Below, one piece after another: positions 9,549 through 17,840 of a stretch of DNA of 64,000 nucleotides. The position numbers and the translations under genes were made by a program. The stretch comes from an uncultured Methylibium sp. Lineage in GTDB: Bacteria; Pseudomonadota; Gammaproteobacteria; Burkholderiales; Burkholderiaceae_C. Within the stretch, counting starts at the first letter, position 1. Each line of letters begins with the position of its first letter. Location: assembly GCF_902826655.1 (NCBI RefSeq), contig NZ_CADEFR010000012.1:22023-86022 (forward strand), read 5' to 3'. The notes beneath the pieces were generated by a model. That model ran no database searches and had not been told where the DNA came from. It saw only the letters and a program-made list of their open reading frames with translations.

Positions 9549-10649
9549 ATGAGACTGTTTCAGAACTCCGGGCTCTACCCCAGCTACGTTCCGCGCCTAC
9601 GGGCCTTGGTCGCCTCAGGCGGCGCACGCAGCTTCGCCGACCAACGTCGCGTCTTCCTGTCCGACCGTTTCGGTGCCGCACACTTCCTGCAACCGGTACT
9701 GGCAGAGGAGTCTTCGGCCTTCTTCACCAATGCCGACGACGATGTCCTGCAGCAGACCTGGGCCCGCGAGCACGGCCTTCCGGCCGACACATCGACCGAA
9801 GACATTCTGCTGGCGCAGATCGAGCATCATCGGACCGAGGTTTTCTACAACCTCGACCCGATGCGATTTGGCAGCAGCTTCGTGCGCCGCCTGCCCGCCT
9901 CGGTCCGCTGCGCGATTGCCTGGCGTGCCGCGCCGTCACCCGGCGCGGACTTCGGCGCCTACCACCGCGTCATCTGCAACTTCCCGAGCATCCTGCGCAG
10001 CTACGAGGATCGCGGCTGGCGCGCCAGCTACTTCGCACCCGCGCACGACCCCGAGATGGATCTCTACGCCGCGAATGCGGATCGACCGGTCGATGTGCTC
10101 TTCGTCGGAGGCTACACGCGCCACCACCGCCGGCGTGCCGAAGTGCTGGAGGCCGTGAGTCGCCTCGCTTCGACGCATCGCGTCGTGTTCCACCTGGATC
10201 GCTCGCGCATGACGCGCTGGGCCGAGTCGCTGCCCGGCCGCTGCTTGCCGCTGGCCCGTCACCGGCGGCCGCGCGAGATCCAGGAAGTCACAGCCGAACC
10301 GGTGTTCGGCCGGGACCTGTATGCCGCACTGGGACAGGCCAAGATCGTGCTCAACGGCGCCGTCGACATGGCCGGGGCCGACCGAGGCAACATGCGTTGC
10401 TTCGAGGCGATGGGCTGCGGTGCTGCCATGGTGTCCGACACCGGCAACTACCCGCCAGGCATGGTCGACGGCGAGACGATGCTCTGCTACGAGTCTGCCG
10501 ACGAGGTTGTGGCGTCGGTCCGGTCCTTGCTAGACGACATGCCACGACGCAGCTCGATCTCGCGGCGCGGTTCCGTGCTAGTGCGCGATGTTTACAGCAA
10601 GTCTTCGCAGTGGATGGCGTTCGTATCGATCGTGGGCTCGATCTCATGA
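9549..10649 (+). CDS. Glycosyltransferase, CgeB/GT4-like C-terminal domain
   Basis: A 366-residue soluble protein. The C-terminal third has the glycosyltransferase block [17 protein letters not shown], followed by a nucleotide-sugar-type acidic stretch, as in the Glyco_trans_1_2 (CgeB-like) group; [16 protein letters not shown] marks the start of that domain. The N-terminal half is not recognised. The start ATG at 9549 follows the polymerase stop by 14 bp; the frame is open further upstream only as an overlap with wzy. Donor and acceptor cannot be read from sequence. It overlaps the acetyltransferase downstream by ATGA. Confidence 0.75.
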   Translation: MRLFQNSGLYPSYVPRLRALVASGGARSFADQRRVFLSDRFGAAHFLQPVLAEESSAFFTNADDDVLQQTWAREHGLPADTSTEDILLAQIEHHRTEVFYNLDPMRFGSSFVRRLPASVRCAIAWRAAPSPGADFGAYHRVICNFPSILRSYEDRGWRASYFAPAHDPEMDLYAANADRPVDVLFVGGYTRHHRRRAEVLEAVSRLASTHRVVFHLDRSRMTRWAESLPGRCLPLARHRRPREIQEVTAEPVFGRDLYAALGQAKIVLNGAVDMAGADRGNMRCFEAMGCGAAMVSDTGNYPPGMVDGETMLCYESADEVVASVRSLLDDMPRRSSISRRGSVLVRDVYSKSSQWMAFVSIVGSIS

Positions 10650-11224
10650 AGACCCTAGCCCGTACTGCGAACTCGCTACTGTCGTTGCTACGCAACCGAG
10701 ATTCCCGCGTTACGGTGGGTTCGACTAGTCGCATCAACTGGTGGCGGCTGGGCAAAGTACGAGGCCGACTGACGATCGGTGAGCAAGCGATCGTCCAGTG
10801 CCGCATCGACTTCGACAGCCCTGACGGCGAGGTGGTCGTCGGCGACCGGAGCTACATCGGTGCCAGCCACATCGTGTGTCATTCACGGGTGGAGATTGGT
10901 AACGACGTGATCATCTCGTGGGGTGTCACTGTCGTCGATCACAATTCGCACTCGTTGAACTGGCAGAAGCGACGGTACGACGTGACTGATTGGATGCAAG
11001 GACGCAAGAACTGGACAGACGTCGCCGTCGCACCCGTAAGCATCCAAGACAAGGTATGGATTGGCTTTGGTGCGGTAGTTCTCAAGGGCGTTTGCATTGG
11101 TGAAGGCGCTGTGGTCGGTGCTCACGCTGTTGTGACACGCGATGTCCAGCCATATACCGTCGTCGCCGGAAATCCTGCGCGACCGATCCGTCATCTTGAG
11201 AACCACGGCGGAGGCCTGCCGTGA
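10646..11224 (+). CDS. Hexapeptide-repeat acyltransferase (WbbJ/Maa-like)
   Basis: A 192-residue left-handed beta-helix acetyltransferase. Hexapeptide repeats run from about residue 45 to the C-terminal [11 protein letters not shown], with the WbbJ-type loop DHNSHSLNW containing the catalytic-type histidine. It probably O- or N-acetylates a sugar of the repeat unit. It overlaps both neighbours by 4 bases (ATGA in, GTGA out). Its base composition stands out: 10861-10980 counts 65 G/C in 120 bases (54 percent), against about 70 percent or more in surrounding genes. This suggests the gene was acquired separately from the rest of the operon. Confidence 0.85.
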   Translation: MKTLARTANSLLSLLRNRDSRVTVGSTSRINWWRLGKVRGRLTIGEQAIVQCRIDFDSPDGEVVVGDRSYIGASHIVCHSRVEIGNDVIISWGVTVVDHNSHSLNWQKRRYDVTDWMQGRKNWTDVAVAPVSIQDKVWIGFGAVVLKGVCIGEGAVVGAHAVVTRDVQPYTVVAGNPARPIRHLENHGGGLP

Positions 11225-12075
11225 CGGTTCACTCACCCGATGCGTGGGAGCGCGCCGTTCTTTGGCTGCGCGCGCAATCCGATCGGCAAAGTCTGGTCCG
11301 CGACGCCTACTACGATGATCCGCTAATCGACGCGGCCACCCGCTACTGGCGCAGCAGCGAGTGGCAGGCCCTGCGCGCCTGGCTGCCGGCTGCAGTCGGC
11401 GCACGCGCGCTGGACGTGGGAGCAGGCCGTGGCATCGCGAGCTTCGCGCTCGCGCGCGACGGCTTTCAGGTCACGGCGCTGGAGCCCAACGCCAGCGATG
11501 TCGTCGGGGCAGGCGCCATCAGCGCGCTAGCCGCCGAAGCCGGCCTGCCAATCACGGTTGTGCAGGAAGCCTCCGAACGCCTGCCCTTCGACGACGCGAG
11601 CTTCGACCTGGTGTTTGCGCGCGCCGTGCTGCACCACACCCGCGACCTCGATGCCGCTTGCCGCGAGTTCCTGCGCGTGCTGCGGCCCGGCGGCCGGCTG
11701 GTCGCGGTGCGCGAGCACGTGATCTCGCACGACACCGACTTGCCGGCGTTCTTCGATGTGCACCCGCTGCACCACCTGTACGGCGGCGAGAACGCCTTCC
11801 GCCTGGAGCGCTACACCCAGGCCATCGCGAGCGCCGGCTTCTCGCTGCGGCGGGTGGTCGCGCCGCTCGATAGCGCCGTCAACCTCGCCCCGCACACGGC
11901 GGAGACGTTCAAGGCCGAGCTGGCCGCGCGCGCAACTCGGCGTGTCCCCGGTCTGCGCGGTCCGCTGTGTCTGGCCCTCGACCTGCCGGGCAGCTGGGCG
12001 CTGCTGCGGCGCATGTTGCGGCGCTTCGACCATCGGCCCGGGCGGCTGTACTCCTTTGTCGCGGAGCGCCCATGA
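11221..12075 (+). CDS. Class I SAM-dependent methyltransferase
   Basis: The 284-residue protein has a Rossmann methyltransferase core: motif [17 protein letters not shown] near residue 60, then an acidic ALEPNA strand end, the later [12 protein letters not shown] block and the [10 protein letters not shown] strand typical of the Methyltransf_11 group. The start is GTG at 11221, overlapping the acetyltransferase stop by GTGA. In this context a sugar O-methyltransferase or a modifier of a lipid-linked intermediate is likely; the substrate is not readable. It overlaps the downstream epimerase gene by ATGA. Confidence 0.85.
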   Translation: MTVHSPDAWERAVLWLRAQSDRQSLVRDAYYDDPLIDAATRYWRSSEWQALRAWLPAAVGARALDVGAGRGIASFALARDGFQVTALEPNASDVVGAGAISALAAEAGLPITVVQEASERLPFDDASFDLVFARAVLHHTRDLDAACREFLRVLRPGGRLVAVREHVISHDTDLPAFFDVHPLHHLYGGENAFRLERYTQAIASAGFSLRRVVAPLDSAVNLAPHTAETFKAELAARATRRVPGLRGPLCLALDLPGSWALLRRMLRRFDHRPGRLYSFVAERP

Positions 12076-13019
12076 GCAGTCCGATCGCATGGGTCACGGG
12101 CGCCCACGGCTTCATCGGCCGCCACGCGGCGCGCCAGTTGCAGGCGCTCGGCTACCGCGTGCTGGGCCTCGGCCATGGCGGCTGGCCGGCGGACCAGGCG
12201 GCGGCGTGGGGACTGTCGCACTGGATCAACGGCGACGTGTCCTCCAGCAATCTCCATGCGCTGCAGGCGATCGCCGGCCTGCCGGATTGCATCGTGCACT
12301 TGGCCGGTGGCTCGTCGGTCGGCGCTGCTGTGGCTCATCCGCGCGAGGACTTCGTCCGCACCGTCGCCGGGACCGTGGAGTTACTGGAGTGGATGCGGCT
12401 CGAGTCGCCGGCCTCGGCGCTGGTCGTCGTGTCGAGTGCGGCCGTCTACGGCGCCGGTCATGACGACTGCATCACCGAGTCGGCCGTGCTGCGGCCCTAC
12501 TCGCCCTACGGCCACCACAAGCTGATGATGGAGCAGTTGTGTCGCTCCTACGGCGCGGCCTACGGCTTGCGCAGCGTGGTGGCGCGGCTGTTCTCGGTCT
12601 ATGGGCCAGGCCTCAGCAAGCAGCTGCTGTGGGATCTGTGCAGCAAGCTGCGCAGCGGGCCAGCGACGATTGTCCTGGGCGGGCACGGCGACGAGCAGCG
12701 CGACTGGACCCACGTGCGTGACGTCGTGGCGGTCCTGCCGCGGCTCGCCGCGTTGGCCGACCGCGAGGTACCGACGCTGAATGTCGGTAGCGGCAGCGGA
12801 ACGTCGGTGCGGCGCATTGCCGAACTCGTGCTCGCCTGCTGGGGGGGCGGGACGGCACCTGCGGCGCTGCAGTTCAGCGGCCAGGGAAGGCCGGGCGATC
12901 CTCGTCATCTGGTGGCCGATGTCGGCCGCCTGCAGCGCGCCGGTCTCGCATGCTCATCGCCCGTCGCCGACGGCGTGGCCGAGTACGTGGCCTGGTTCCG
13001 CAACGCGGCGGCGGACTGA
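12072..13019 (+). CDS. NAD-dependent epimerase/dehydratase family sugar reductase
   Basis: Extended short-chain dehydrogenase of 315 residues. The N-terminal NAD motif is VTGAHGFIGRHAARQ; VVVSSAAVYG gives the catalytic serine and SPYGHHKLMMEQL the Tyr-x3-Lys pair. The DWTHVRDVV segment is typical of nucleotide-sugar epimerases and reductases. It may make or reduce a 4-keto sugar for this polysaccharide, but the exact product (UDP-Gal, a 6-deoxyhexose or other) cannot be told from sequence. The true start at 12072 overlaps the methyltransferase stop by ATGA, and its stop overlaps the next start by one base (TGATG). Confidence 0.84.
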   Translation: MSSPIAWVTGAHGFIGRHAARQLQALGYRVLGLGHGGWPADQAAAWGLSHWINGDVSSSNLHALQAIAGLPDCIVHLAGGSSVGAAVAHPREDFVRTVAGTVELLEWMRLESPASALVVVSSAAVYGAGHDDCITESAVLRPYSPYGHHKLMMEQLCRSYGAAYGLRSVVARLFSVYGPGLSKQLLWDLCSKLRSGPATIVLGGHGDEQRDWTHVRDVVAVLPRLAALADREVPTLNVGSGSGTSVRRIAELVLACWGGGTAPAALQFSGQGRPGDPRHLVADVGRLQRAGLACSSPVADGVAEYVAWFRNAAAD

Positions 13020-14197
13020 TGCGAGTCGCCTTCACGCTGATCGGCGGCAAGAACTGGACCGGAGGCTACAACTATCTGATGAACCTGCTGCGTGCCCTCG
13101 CGGAGCACGAGCCGGGGCGCCTGACGCCTGTCCTGATGGCCGGCGACAGCGTGCCTGCCGACGACCTCGCGCCGTTCGCGACCATCCCGGGCGTCGAGTT
13201 CGTCCGCTCGCCGCTCTTTGATGGGCGTCGTCGCCAGCTCGCCCTGCTTCGCGCGCTGAGCCTGGGCGGTGATGCGGAGCAGCAACGCCTGTTCGATGCC
13301 CAGAGCATCGACGTCCTGTTCGAGGCCGCGCAGTTCTTCGGCCGGCGCACACACCAGCCGGCGATCGCCTGGATCCCCGACTTCCAGCACCACCACCTGC
13401 CGCAGCTCTTCAGCCGCAGCGGCCTGTGGAAACGCGAGCTGGGCTTCCGGGCCCAGGTCGCCGCCGGTCGGACGATCATGTTGAGCAGCGAAGATGCCCG
13501 CGCCGACTGCGAGCGCTTCTACCCGCGCACCCGCGGGCGCACTTGCGTCGTGCGGTTCGCCGTGCCGCCGCCGGCGCCGATGGCCCGCCAGGTCGTGCTC
13601 GACGTGGCGCACCGGCACGGCCTGCCGGCGCACTACTTCTTCATGCCCAACCAGTTCTGGCAGCACAAGAACCATGCCCTGGTCGTCGAGGCGCTGGCCC
13701 TGCTGCGCGAGCGCGGACGCAGCGACATCGTCGTGGCGGCGTCGGGCCGCCAGGCCGACCCGCGCAGACCCTCGCATGTGCCTGCGCTGCAGGCGCGCAT
13801 CGCGGCGCTCGGCGTCCGTGACCAGTTCCGCCTGCTGGGGCTACTGCCGCACGATCAGGTGCCGGCGTTGATGCAAGGCGCAGCGGCGCTACTCAATCCC
13901 TCGCTCTTCGAGGGATGGAGCACAACGGTCGAAGAGGCGCGCGCGCTGGGCGTGCCAATGCTGCTGTCCGACCTGGCGGTCCACCGCGAGCAAGCCGGCT
14001 CGGCGGCGCACTACTTTGACCGTCACTCAGCGGCATCGCTGGCCGATGCGCTGGTCGGCTTTCCCGTGCTCGATGCACGGGCGGCGGAGCGGGCAGCCGC
14101 TGGAGCGCGGGATGCGGCGACGGCTCGTGTGCGCGACTTCGCAGCAGCGTTCGCCGAACTGGTCGAAGCCACCGCTCGTCGCCGCCTTGCCGCATGA
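13019..14197 (+). CDS. Family 4 glycosyltransferase
   Basis: A 392-residue GT-B fold protein. The N-terminal Rossmann domain holds the glycine-rich GGKNWTGGYNYL loop and the AWIPDFQHHHLP segment often seen in O-antigen GT4 enzymes. The C-terminal domain has FMPNQFWQHKNH and the donor-binding PSLFEGWSTTVEEARALG block with the E-x7-E arrangement. Likely adds one sugar to the undecaprenyl-linked repeat unit on the cytoplasmic face. Start and stop overlap the neighbours (TGATG upstream, ATGA downstream), so translation is probably coupled. Confidence 0.88.
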   Translation: MRVAFTLIGGKNWTGGYNYLMNLLRALAEHEPGRLTPVLMAGDSVPADDLAPFATIPGVEFVRSPLFDGRRRQLALLRALSLGGDAEQQRLFDAQSIDVLFEAAQFFGRRTHQPAIAWIPDFQHHHLPQLFSRSGLWKRELGFRAQVAAGRTIMLSSEDARADCERFYPRTRGRTCVVRFAVPPPAPMARQVVLDVAHRHGLPAHYFFMPNQFWQHKNHALVVEALALLRERGRSDIVVAASGRQADPRRPSHVPALQARIAALGVRDQFRLLGLLPHDQVPALMQGAAALLNPSLFEGWSTTVEEARALGVPMLLSDLAVHREQAGSAAHYFDRHSAASLADALVGFPVLDARAAERAAAGARDAATARVRDFAAAFAELVEATARRRLAA

Positions 14198-14934
14198 AGG
14201 TCAGCGTCATCACTGTCTGCCGCAACAGCGCCGCCACCATCGGCGACACGCTGCGCTCACTGGCCGCCCAGACCCACGCGGAGCTCGAACATCTTGTGAT
14301 CGATGGGGCCTCAACCGACGGCACGCAGGATCTGGTGAGGTCGCTCGGCACGCGCTACACCGTGCTGGTGTCAGAGCCAGACCGCGGCATCTACGATGCG
14401 ATGAACAAGGGGCTGCGCCTGGCCACCGGCGACTGTGTGGGCTTCCTCAACGCCGACGACATGCTGGCCTCGCCCGAGGCGCTCGCACGGATCGCGCAAG
14501 CCGCAGCCGGCTCGCACATCGTCTACGGCGACCTCGAGTACCTGGGGGTGACGACCGGCCGCGTGGTACGGCACTGGCGCTCCGGTCACTATCGCCGCGA
14601 CCGCCTGCGCTACGGTTGGATGCCGCCTCACCCCACCTTTTACGTCAAGCGCGACCTGCCAGCGGTCGCCCAGGGTTTCGACACAACGCTGAGCATCGCC
14701 GCGGACTACGACTTCATGACGCGCTGCCTGCTGCAGCCCGGCATCGCGATCTCCTACGTACCCGAGGTGCTGGTGCGCATGCGACTGGGCGGCGCCAGCA
14801 ATGCAAGCGCGCGCGGCATGCTGCGCAAGAGCCGTGAGGACTTGCTGGTGATGCGTCGTCACGGCCTCGGCGGCTGGTTCACGCTGGCCAGCAAGAACCT
14901 GCGCAAGCTGCCGCAGTTCGTGCAGCGGAGCTGA
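14194..14934 (+). CDS. Family 2 glycosyltransferase (WcaE-like)
   Basis: A 246-residue GT-A glycosyltransferase: the N-terminal KVSVITVCRNSAATI strand, DGASTDGTQ, SEPDRGIYDAMNKGL and the metal-binding-type NADDM motif are all in place. The HPTFYVKRDL segment and the overall length resemble WcaE and related capsule or colanic acid enzymes. It is the last gene of the plus-strand operon. It ends 6 bp short of the stop of the convergent sulfatase-like gene; the two stops lie inside one small hairpin (14930-14945). Confidence 0.9.
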   Translation: MKVSVITVCRNSAATIGDTLRSLAAQTHAELEHLVIDGASTDGTQDLVRSLGTRYTVLVSEPDRGIYDAMNKGLRLATGDCVGFLNADDMLASPEALARIAQAAAGSHIVYGDLEYLGVTTGRVVRHWRSGHYRRDRLRYGWMPPHPTFYVKRDLPAVAQGFDTTLSIAADYDFMTRCLLQPGIAISYVPEVLVRMRLGGASNASARGMLRKSREDLLVMRRHGLGGWFTLASKNLRKLPQFVQRS

Positions 14935-14945
14935 GATCGCTCAGC
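14930..14945. other. Small hairpin joining the two convergent operon ends
   Basis: GCTGAG (14930-14935), a 4-base loop, then CTCAGC (14940-14945) form a perfect 6-bp stem holding the stop codons of the plus-strand GT2 gene and the minus-strand sulfatase-like gene. There is no T-tract, so it is not a canonical terminator, but it is the only structure available between two roughly 13-15 kb convergent operons. Confidence 0.35.
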
Positions 14946-16278
14946 GACGGCCCGCAGAGTCCGCGTCGATGCCGAGGACATCCAGCACGCCAGCATTCGA
15001 TGTCGGCAGCACGAGCGGCAACTCCGCAGGTGCCGCCACGATCAGCGGCACTCGGTATGGCTGGGCGTAGCGGGCCGGGCGCTCGCATCGATGACCATAC
15101 CCCTCCCCGCAGTTCGGCATCGCCCGCAAAGGATGGTCGGCGAAGATAACGAGCCGGAAACGCCCCGGAAAGCGCTCCTGCAGTCGGCGCGCCGCGCTCT
15201 CGACAAGCTTCGCTGCGAGCGCGAGGTTGAGTTCGTAGGCCTCGGCCAGCGAAGGCAGTGCCTGCTCGCTGGCCGGCAGATGAGGCAGCGGGAGATGCGC
15301 GTAGAGATCGCCGCCTTCCGACCAGAAAGGGGCCTGGTCGAACGCGGAGATCAATCGAGCACGCAGGGCAAGCTCTCGCGCACGGTCATCGATGACGCAG
15401 TCGGCGCGTCCCGGCAAGCGACGCCGAGCTGCGCATCGAAGAGCTTCGAACTGGTCGCTCCAAGTGGGCGCGGCGCGCGTGTCGAGACAGGTCCGCCATC
15501 CTTGCATCGCGCAGTAGGGATGATGGATGCCGATCAGGTCGACATCCGGGCGACCGACGCCGACCCGTGCGAAGTCGACGCTGCGCGAGCGAGCGCACAC
15601 GGCAGTCAGACTGCATGGCGCGGTCGCGGGCCCCATGCGAGCTCGAACGATGATGCTCGGCAGCACGTCGAGCGTGTTGTCGCCCGCTGGCTCGAGCGCA
15701 TGGACTGCTGTCCACAAGCCGGCTTCCCGCAGCGGTTGCACCAGGCCCTCGGCTGCCCCGAACGACGTTTCGTCGAGCAGCAACCACACGGTGGGCACGC
15801 GAGCGTCCGCGGCGACCGGCGGCAGGAAAGCGCGCTTCTCGGCGCCCAGCCATCCACCGGCTGGCGCCGCCAGAAAGAACAGCAGGCCGCCAGCCGTCAG
15901 CGCGATCCGGAGCCTCGGCCAGGCGCGCTGGATCCACGCTGCAGAGAGACCGGCTGCCAGAGCGCCGGTAACCATAGCGGCGATCAGCAGTCCTGCAATA
16001 GGGCTGCGCGCGAGCGTCCCGCCAGTTGCGACGACACCGGTGAAGAATGTAACGGCCGCGACAACCAGTCCTCGTCCGCAGCGGCTCGCAGAGCGATCGC
16101 TCACGGACAACAGCAGCACCGCAGGTAGCAGCATCGAGGCCGACAGGACGATGGCAAGAAAGCCGGCGGAGTTGTTCTGGTAGTACAGCCGCGCCCAGAT
16201 CGACGAGGACAGCGTCGCCAGCAGCAGCGCGAACACCGGCGGCAAGTCTGCGAGCCGATGCAAGCGAGCCATGCTCAT
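14941..16278 (-). CDS. Membrane-anchored sulfatase/alkaline-phosphatase-fold protein
   Basis: A 445-residue protein with about four hydrophobic segments in residues 12-145, followed by a soluble domain with the sulfatase-superfamily skeleton. VWLLLDETSF (D169) ends the first strand; DNTLDVLPS holds a threonine (T202) where the nucleophile is expected; YAHLPLPHLP (326-335) and VIFADHPLR (D381, H382) fit the metal-binding histidine/aspartate positions; VPLIVAAP follows. Homologues in glycan loci are thought to transfer or remove phosphate-containing groups outside the cytoplasm. Sulfatase activity is doubtful because no formylglycine motif (CxPxR) is visible. Its start overlaps the methyltransferase stop by ATGA. 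Confidence 0.68.
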   Translation of the reverse strand: MSMARLHRLADLPPVFALLLATLSSSIWARLYYQNNSAGFLAIVLSASMLLPAVLLLSVSDRSASRCGRGLVVAAVTFFTGVVATGGTLARSPIAGLLIAAMVTGALAAGLSAAWIQRAWPRLRIALTAGGLLFFLAAPAGGWLGAEKRAFLPPVAADARVPTVWLLLDETSFGAAEGLVQPLREAGLWTAVHALEPAGDNTLDVLPSIIVRARMGPATAPCSLTAVCARSRSVDFARVGVGRPDVDLIGIHHPYCAMQGWRTCLDTRAAPTWSDQFEALRCAARRRLPGRADCVIDDRARELALRARLISAFDQAPFWSEGGDLYAHLPLPHLPASEQALPSLAEAYELNLALAAKLVESAARRLQERFPGRFRLVIFADHPLRAMPNCGEGYGHRCERPARYAQPYRVPLIVAAPAELPLVLPTSNAGVLDVLGIDADSAGRR

Positions 16279-17600
16279 GCCAAGCTCAACAGGACCAGCG
16301 TCCGCTCGCAGGCCGGCAGGGCTTGCTCATGCTCGACCACAAAGCCCGCTTGCACGAACGCCTGGCGCTGCGCTTCGATGCCGAAGTCCGCCGGCTCCCG
16401 CCGCCGCTGCCCGCACAGCAGCCGCAACTGCGGATCCTCCTCACCGATGAACTCGACGATCAGCCAGCGCCGCGACCAGCGTGCGGCCAGCGCGGCGACC
16501 TGCGGCAGCGGCACGGCGGCGGCGATCGCCAGGTGGTGGATCAGGGCCAGCATCAGCACCACGTCGAAGCGGCCTTCGGCACGCTGGGCCAGGCCCGGAT
16601 GCTCCTCGCCCGCCCAGCCGCGCCCGCCGGTCAGGTCGTCGAGCGGCGCCACCAGCGGGTGCAGGCGCGCATCGTCCGGCGTCGCCAGGAACAGTCGCTG
16701 GATGCTGTCGTGGTCGGCGTCGATGGCCACGACCTGCGCGCCCGCCGCCAGCGCCAGGCGCGAGAACTCGCCGGTGTTGCAACCCAGGTCGGCGACCCAG
16801 GACGGCGCGGTCTGCCGCAGCCACTGCGCCACGAGTTGCCGCTTGGCGTCCAGGCTCGCGTCGCCGTAGTGCGTGCGGTCGGCCTCGTAGTTCTGCCAGC
16901 CTGCGCCCGCCGGGGGCCGCGGGCGCGCGCCCTGCAGCATCCACTCGAGCGTGGCGTGCAGTCGGTTGCGGAACGCCGCGATGCGCTCGGCCGGGCGCTG
17001 GCCATCGCGGGCCACCGCATCGAGCGCGACCGCGGGCTCGGAGCGGCCCTCGGCCATCAGCGGCCAGTAGCGGGTCAGGAAGCGCGTCGGTCCTAGCAGG
17101 TCGCGGGCGACCTCGGGCGGCACGCCGTCGCGCCAGGCCTTGAACGTGGCCCCCGACGGCAGGCCGCGGCGATGCGCCAGCACCAGCGGCAACAGGAAGT
17201 GCCGCGCGAACTGGCCGGCGGCCCACCAGCGGCGGTCGGCCAGCGGCTCGAAGGACATCAGGTCGCAGAACACCGGGCGCGTGCCGGCGAAGACGATGTT
17301 CCACGCCGACGCGTCCTTCAGGTCGTAGCCGCCGGCCACCGCCTCCTGCTGCAGCTGCAGGGTCAGGCGCGCGGCCTCGAAGAGCTGCGCATCGCTCCAC
17401 TCGTAGGGATGGGTGACGAAGGGCAGGCGCTCGGCCACCACCGTCCGGTCGTCGCGCAGCTCGAAGGGAACCAGCCGACCGTCGCCGACCCAGCGCGCCG
17501 CCAGCGCGGAGCGCAGGAAGTGGTCTGCCGGCAGCGGCTCGCGCGTGTGCCTCAGGACATGGGCGGGCGCGAACTCGATCGCCGCGTCCGGATCCCTCAT
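16275..17600 (-). CDS. Class I methyltransferase with an N-terminal kinase-like motif
   Basis: The product has 441 residues. The C-terminal half is a SAM methyltransferase with motif I WVADLGCNTGEFS (268-280), the VVAIDAD strand and the VLMLALIHHL block. The N-terminal roughly 200 residues are not a methyltransferase: they contain YDLKDASAWN (D96, N101) and then PVFCDLMSFE (D113). This has the D-x4-N...D spacing of the catalytic loop and metal site of aminoglycoside-kinase-fold enzymes. Whether this half is active is unknown. The start at 17600 overlaps the stop of the upstream YVDPGTG gene by ATGA, although the frame stays open upstream. Likely a glycan modifier. Confidence 0.8.
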   Translation of the reverse strand: MRDPDAAIEFAPAHVLRHTREPLPADHFLRSALAARWVGDGRLVPFELRDDRTVVAERLPFVTHPYEWSDAQLFEAARLTLQLQQEAVAGGYDLKDASAWNIVFAGTRPVFCDLMSFEPLADRRWWAAGQFARHFLLPLVLAHRRGLPSGATFKAWRDGVPPEVARDLLGPTRFLTRYWPLMAEGRSEPAVALDAVARDGQRPAERIAAFRNRLHATLEWMLQGARPRPPAGAGWQNYEADRTHYGDASLDAKRQLVAQWLRQTAPSWVADLGCNTGEFSRLALAAGAQVVAIDADHDSIQRLFLATPDDARLHPLVAPLDDLTGGRGWAGEEHPGLAQRAEGRFDVVLMLALIHHLAIAAAVPLPQVAALAARWSRRWLIVEFIGEEDPQLRLLCGQRRREPADFGIEAQRQAFVQAGFVVEHEQALPACERTLVLLSLA

Positions 17601-17797
17601 CGCCGGAAGAGGCGCTCGAACAGGCGCTTGATGGCCTGCCAGGGGTTGCGCATGAAGACCAGCACCGCGCCGACGGCGGCGATGAGGCCCTGCCACAGCA
17701 GCATGCCCGTGCCGGGGTCGACGTAGGCGTGGGCCGTCGCGGGCTGGCAGAGCACGGCCAGAAGCAGCAGGCAGAGACGAAGGTTCACGGTGGGCAT
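17597..17797 (-). CDS. Small YVDPGTG-motif membrane protein
   Basis: A 66-residue protein: signal peptide or first hydrophobic stretch at 5-24, the motif AYVDPGTGMLLWQ at 24-36, a second hydrophobic segment (about 33-50) and a strongly basic tail (WQAIKRLFERLFRR). I do not know a characterised function. Proteins with a Y-(V/I)-DPGTG motif of this size are, as I recall, recurrent beside glycan-modifying methyltransferases and sulfatase-like proteins. Here the gene overlaps the methyltransferase start by ATGA and lies 43 bp after the dehydratase gene on the same strand. It may be a membrane partner of the two genes downstream. Confidence 0.75.
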   Translation of the reverse strand: MPTVNLRLCLLLLAVLCQPATAHAYVDPGTGMLLWQGLIAAVGAVLVFMRNPWQAIKRLFERLFRR

Positions 17798-17840
17798 CGA
17801 AGCAGGCGCGTTTGCCAGGAGCGGGGCGGTCGTGTTCCCG

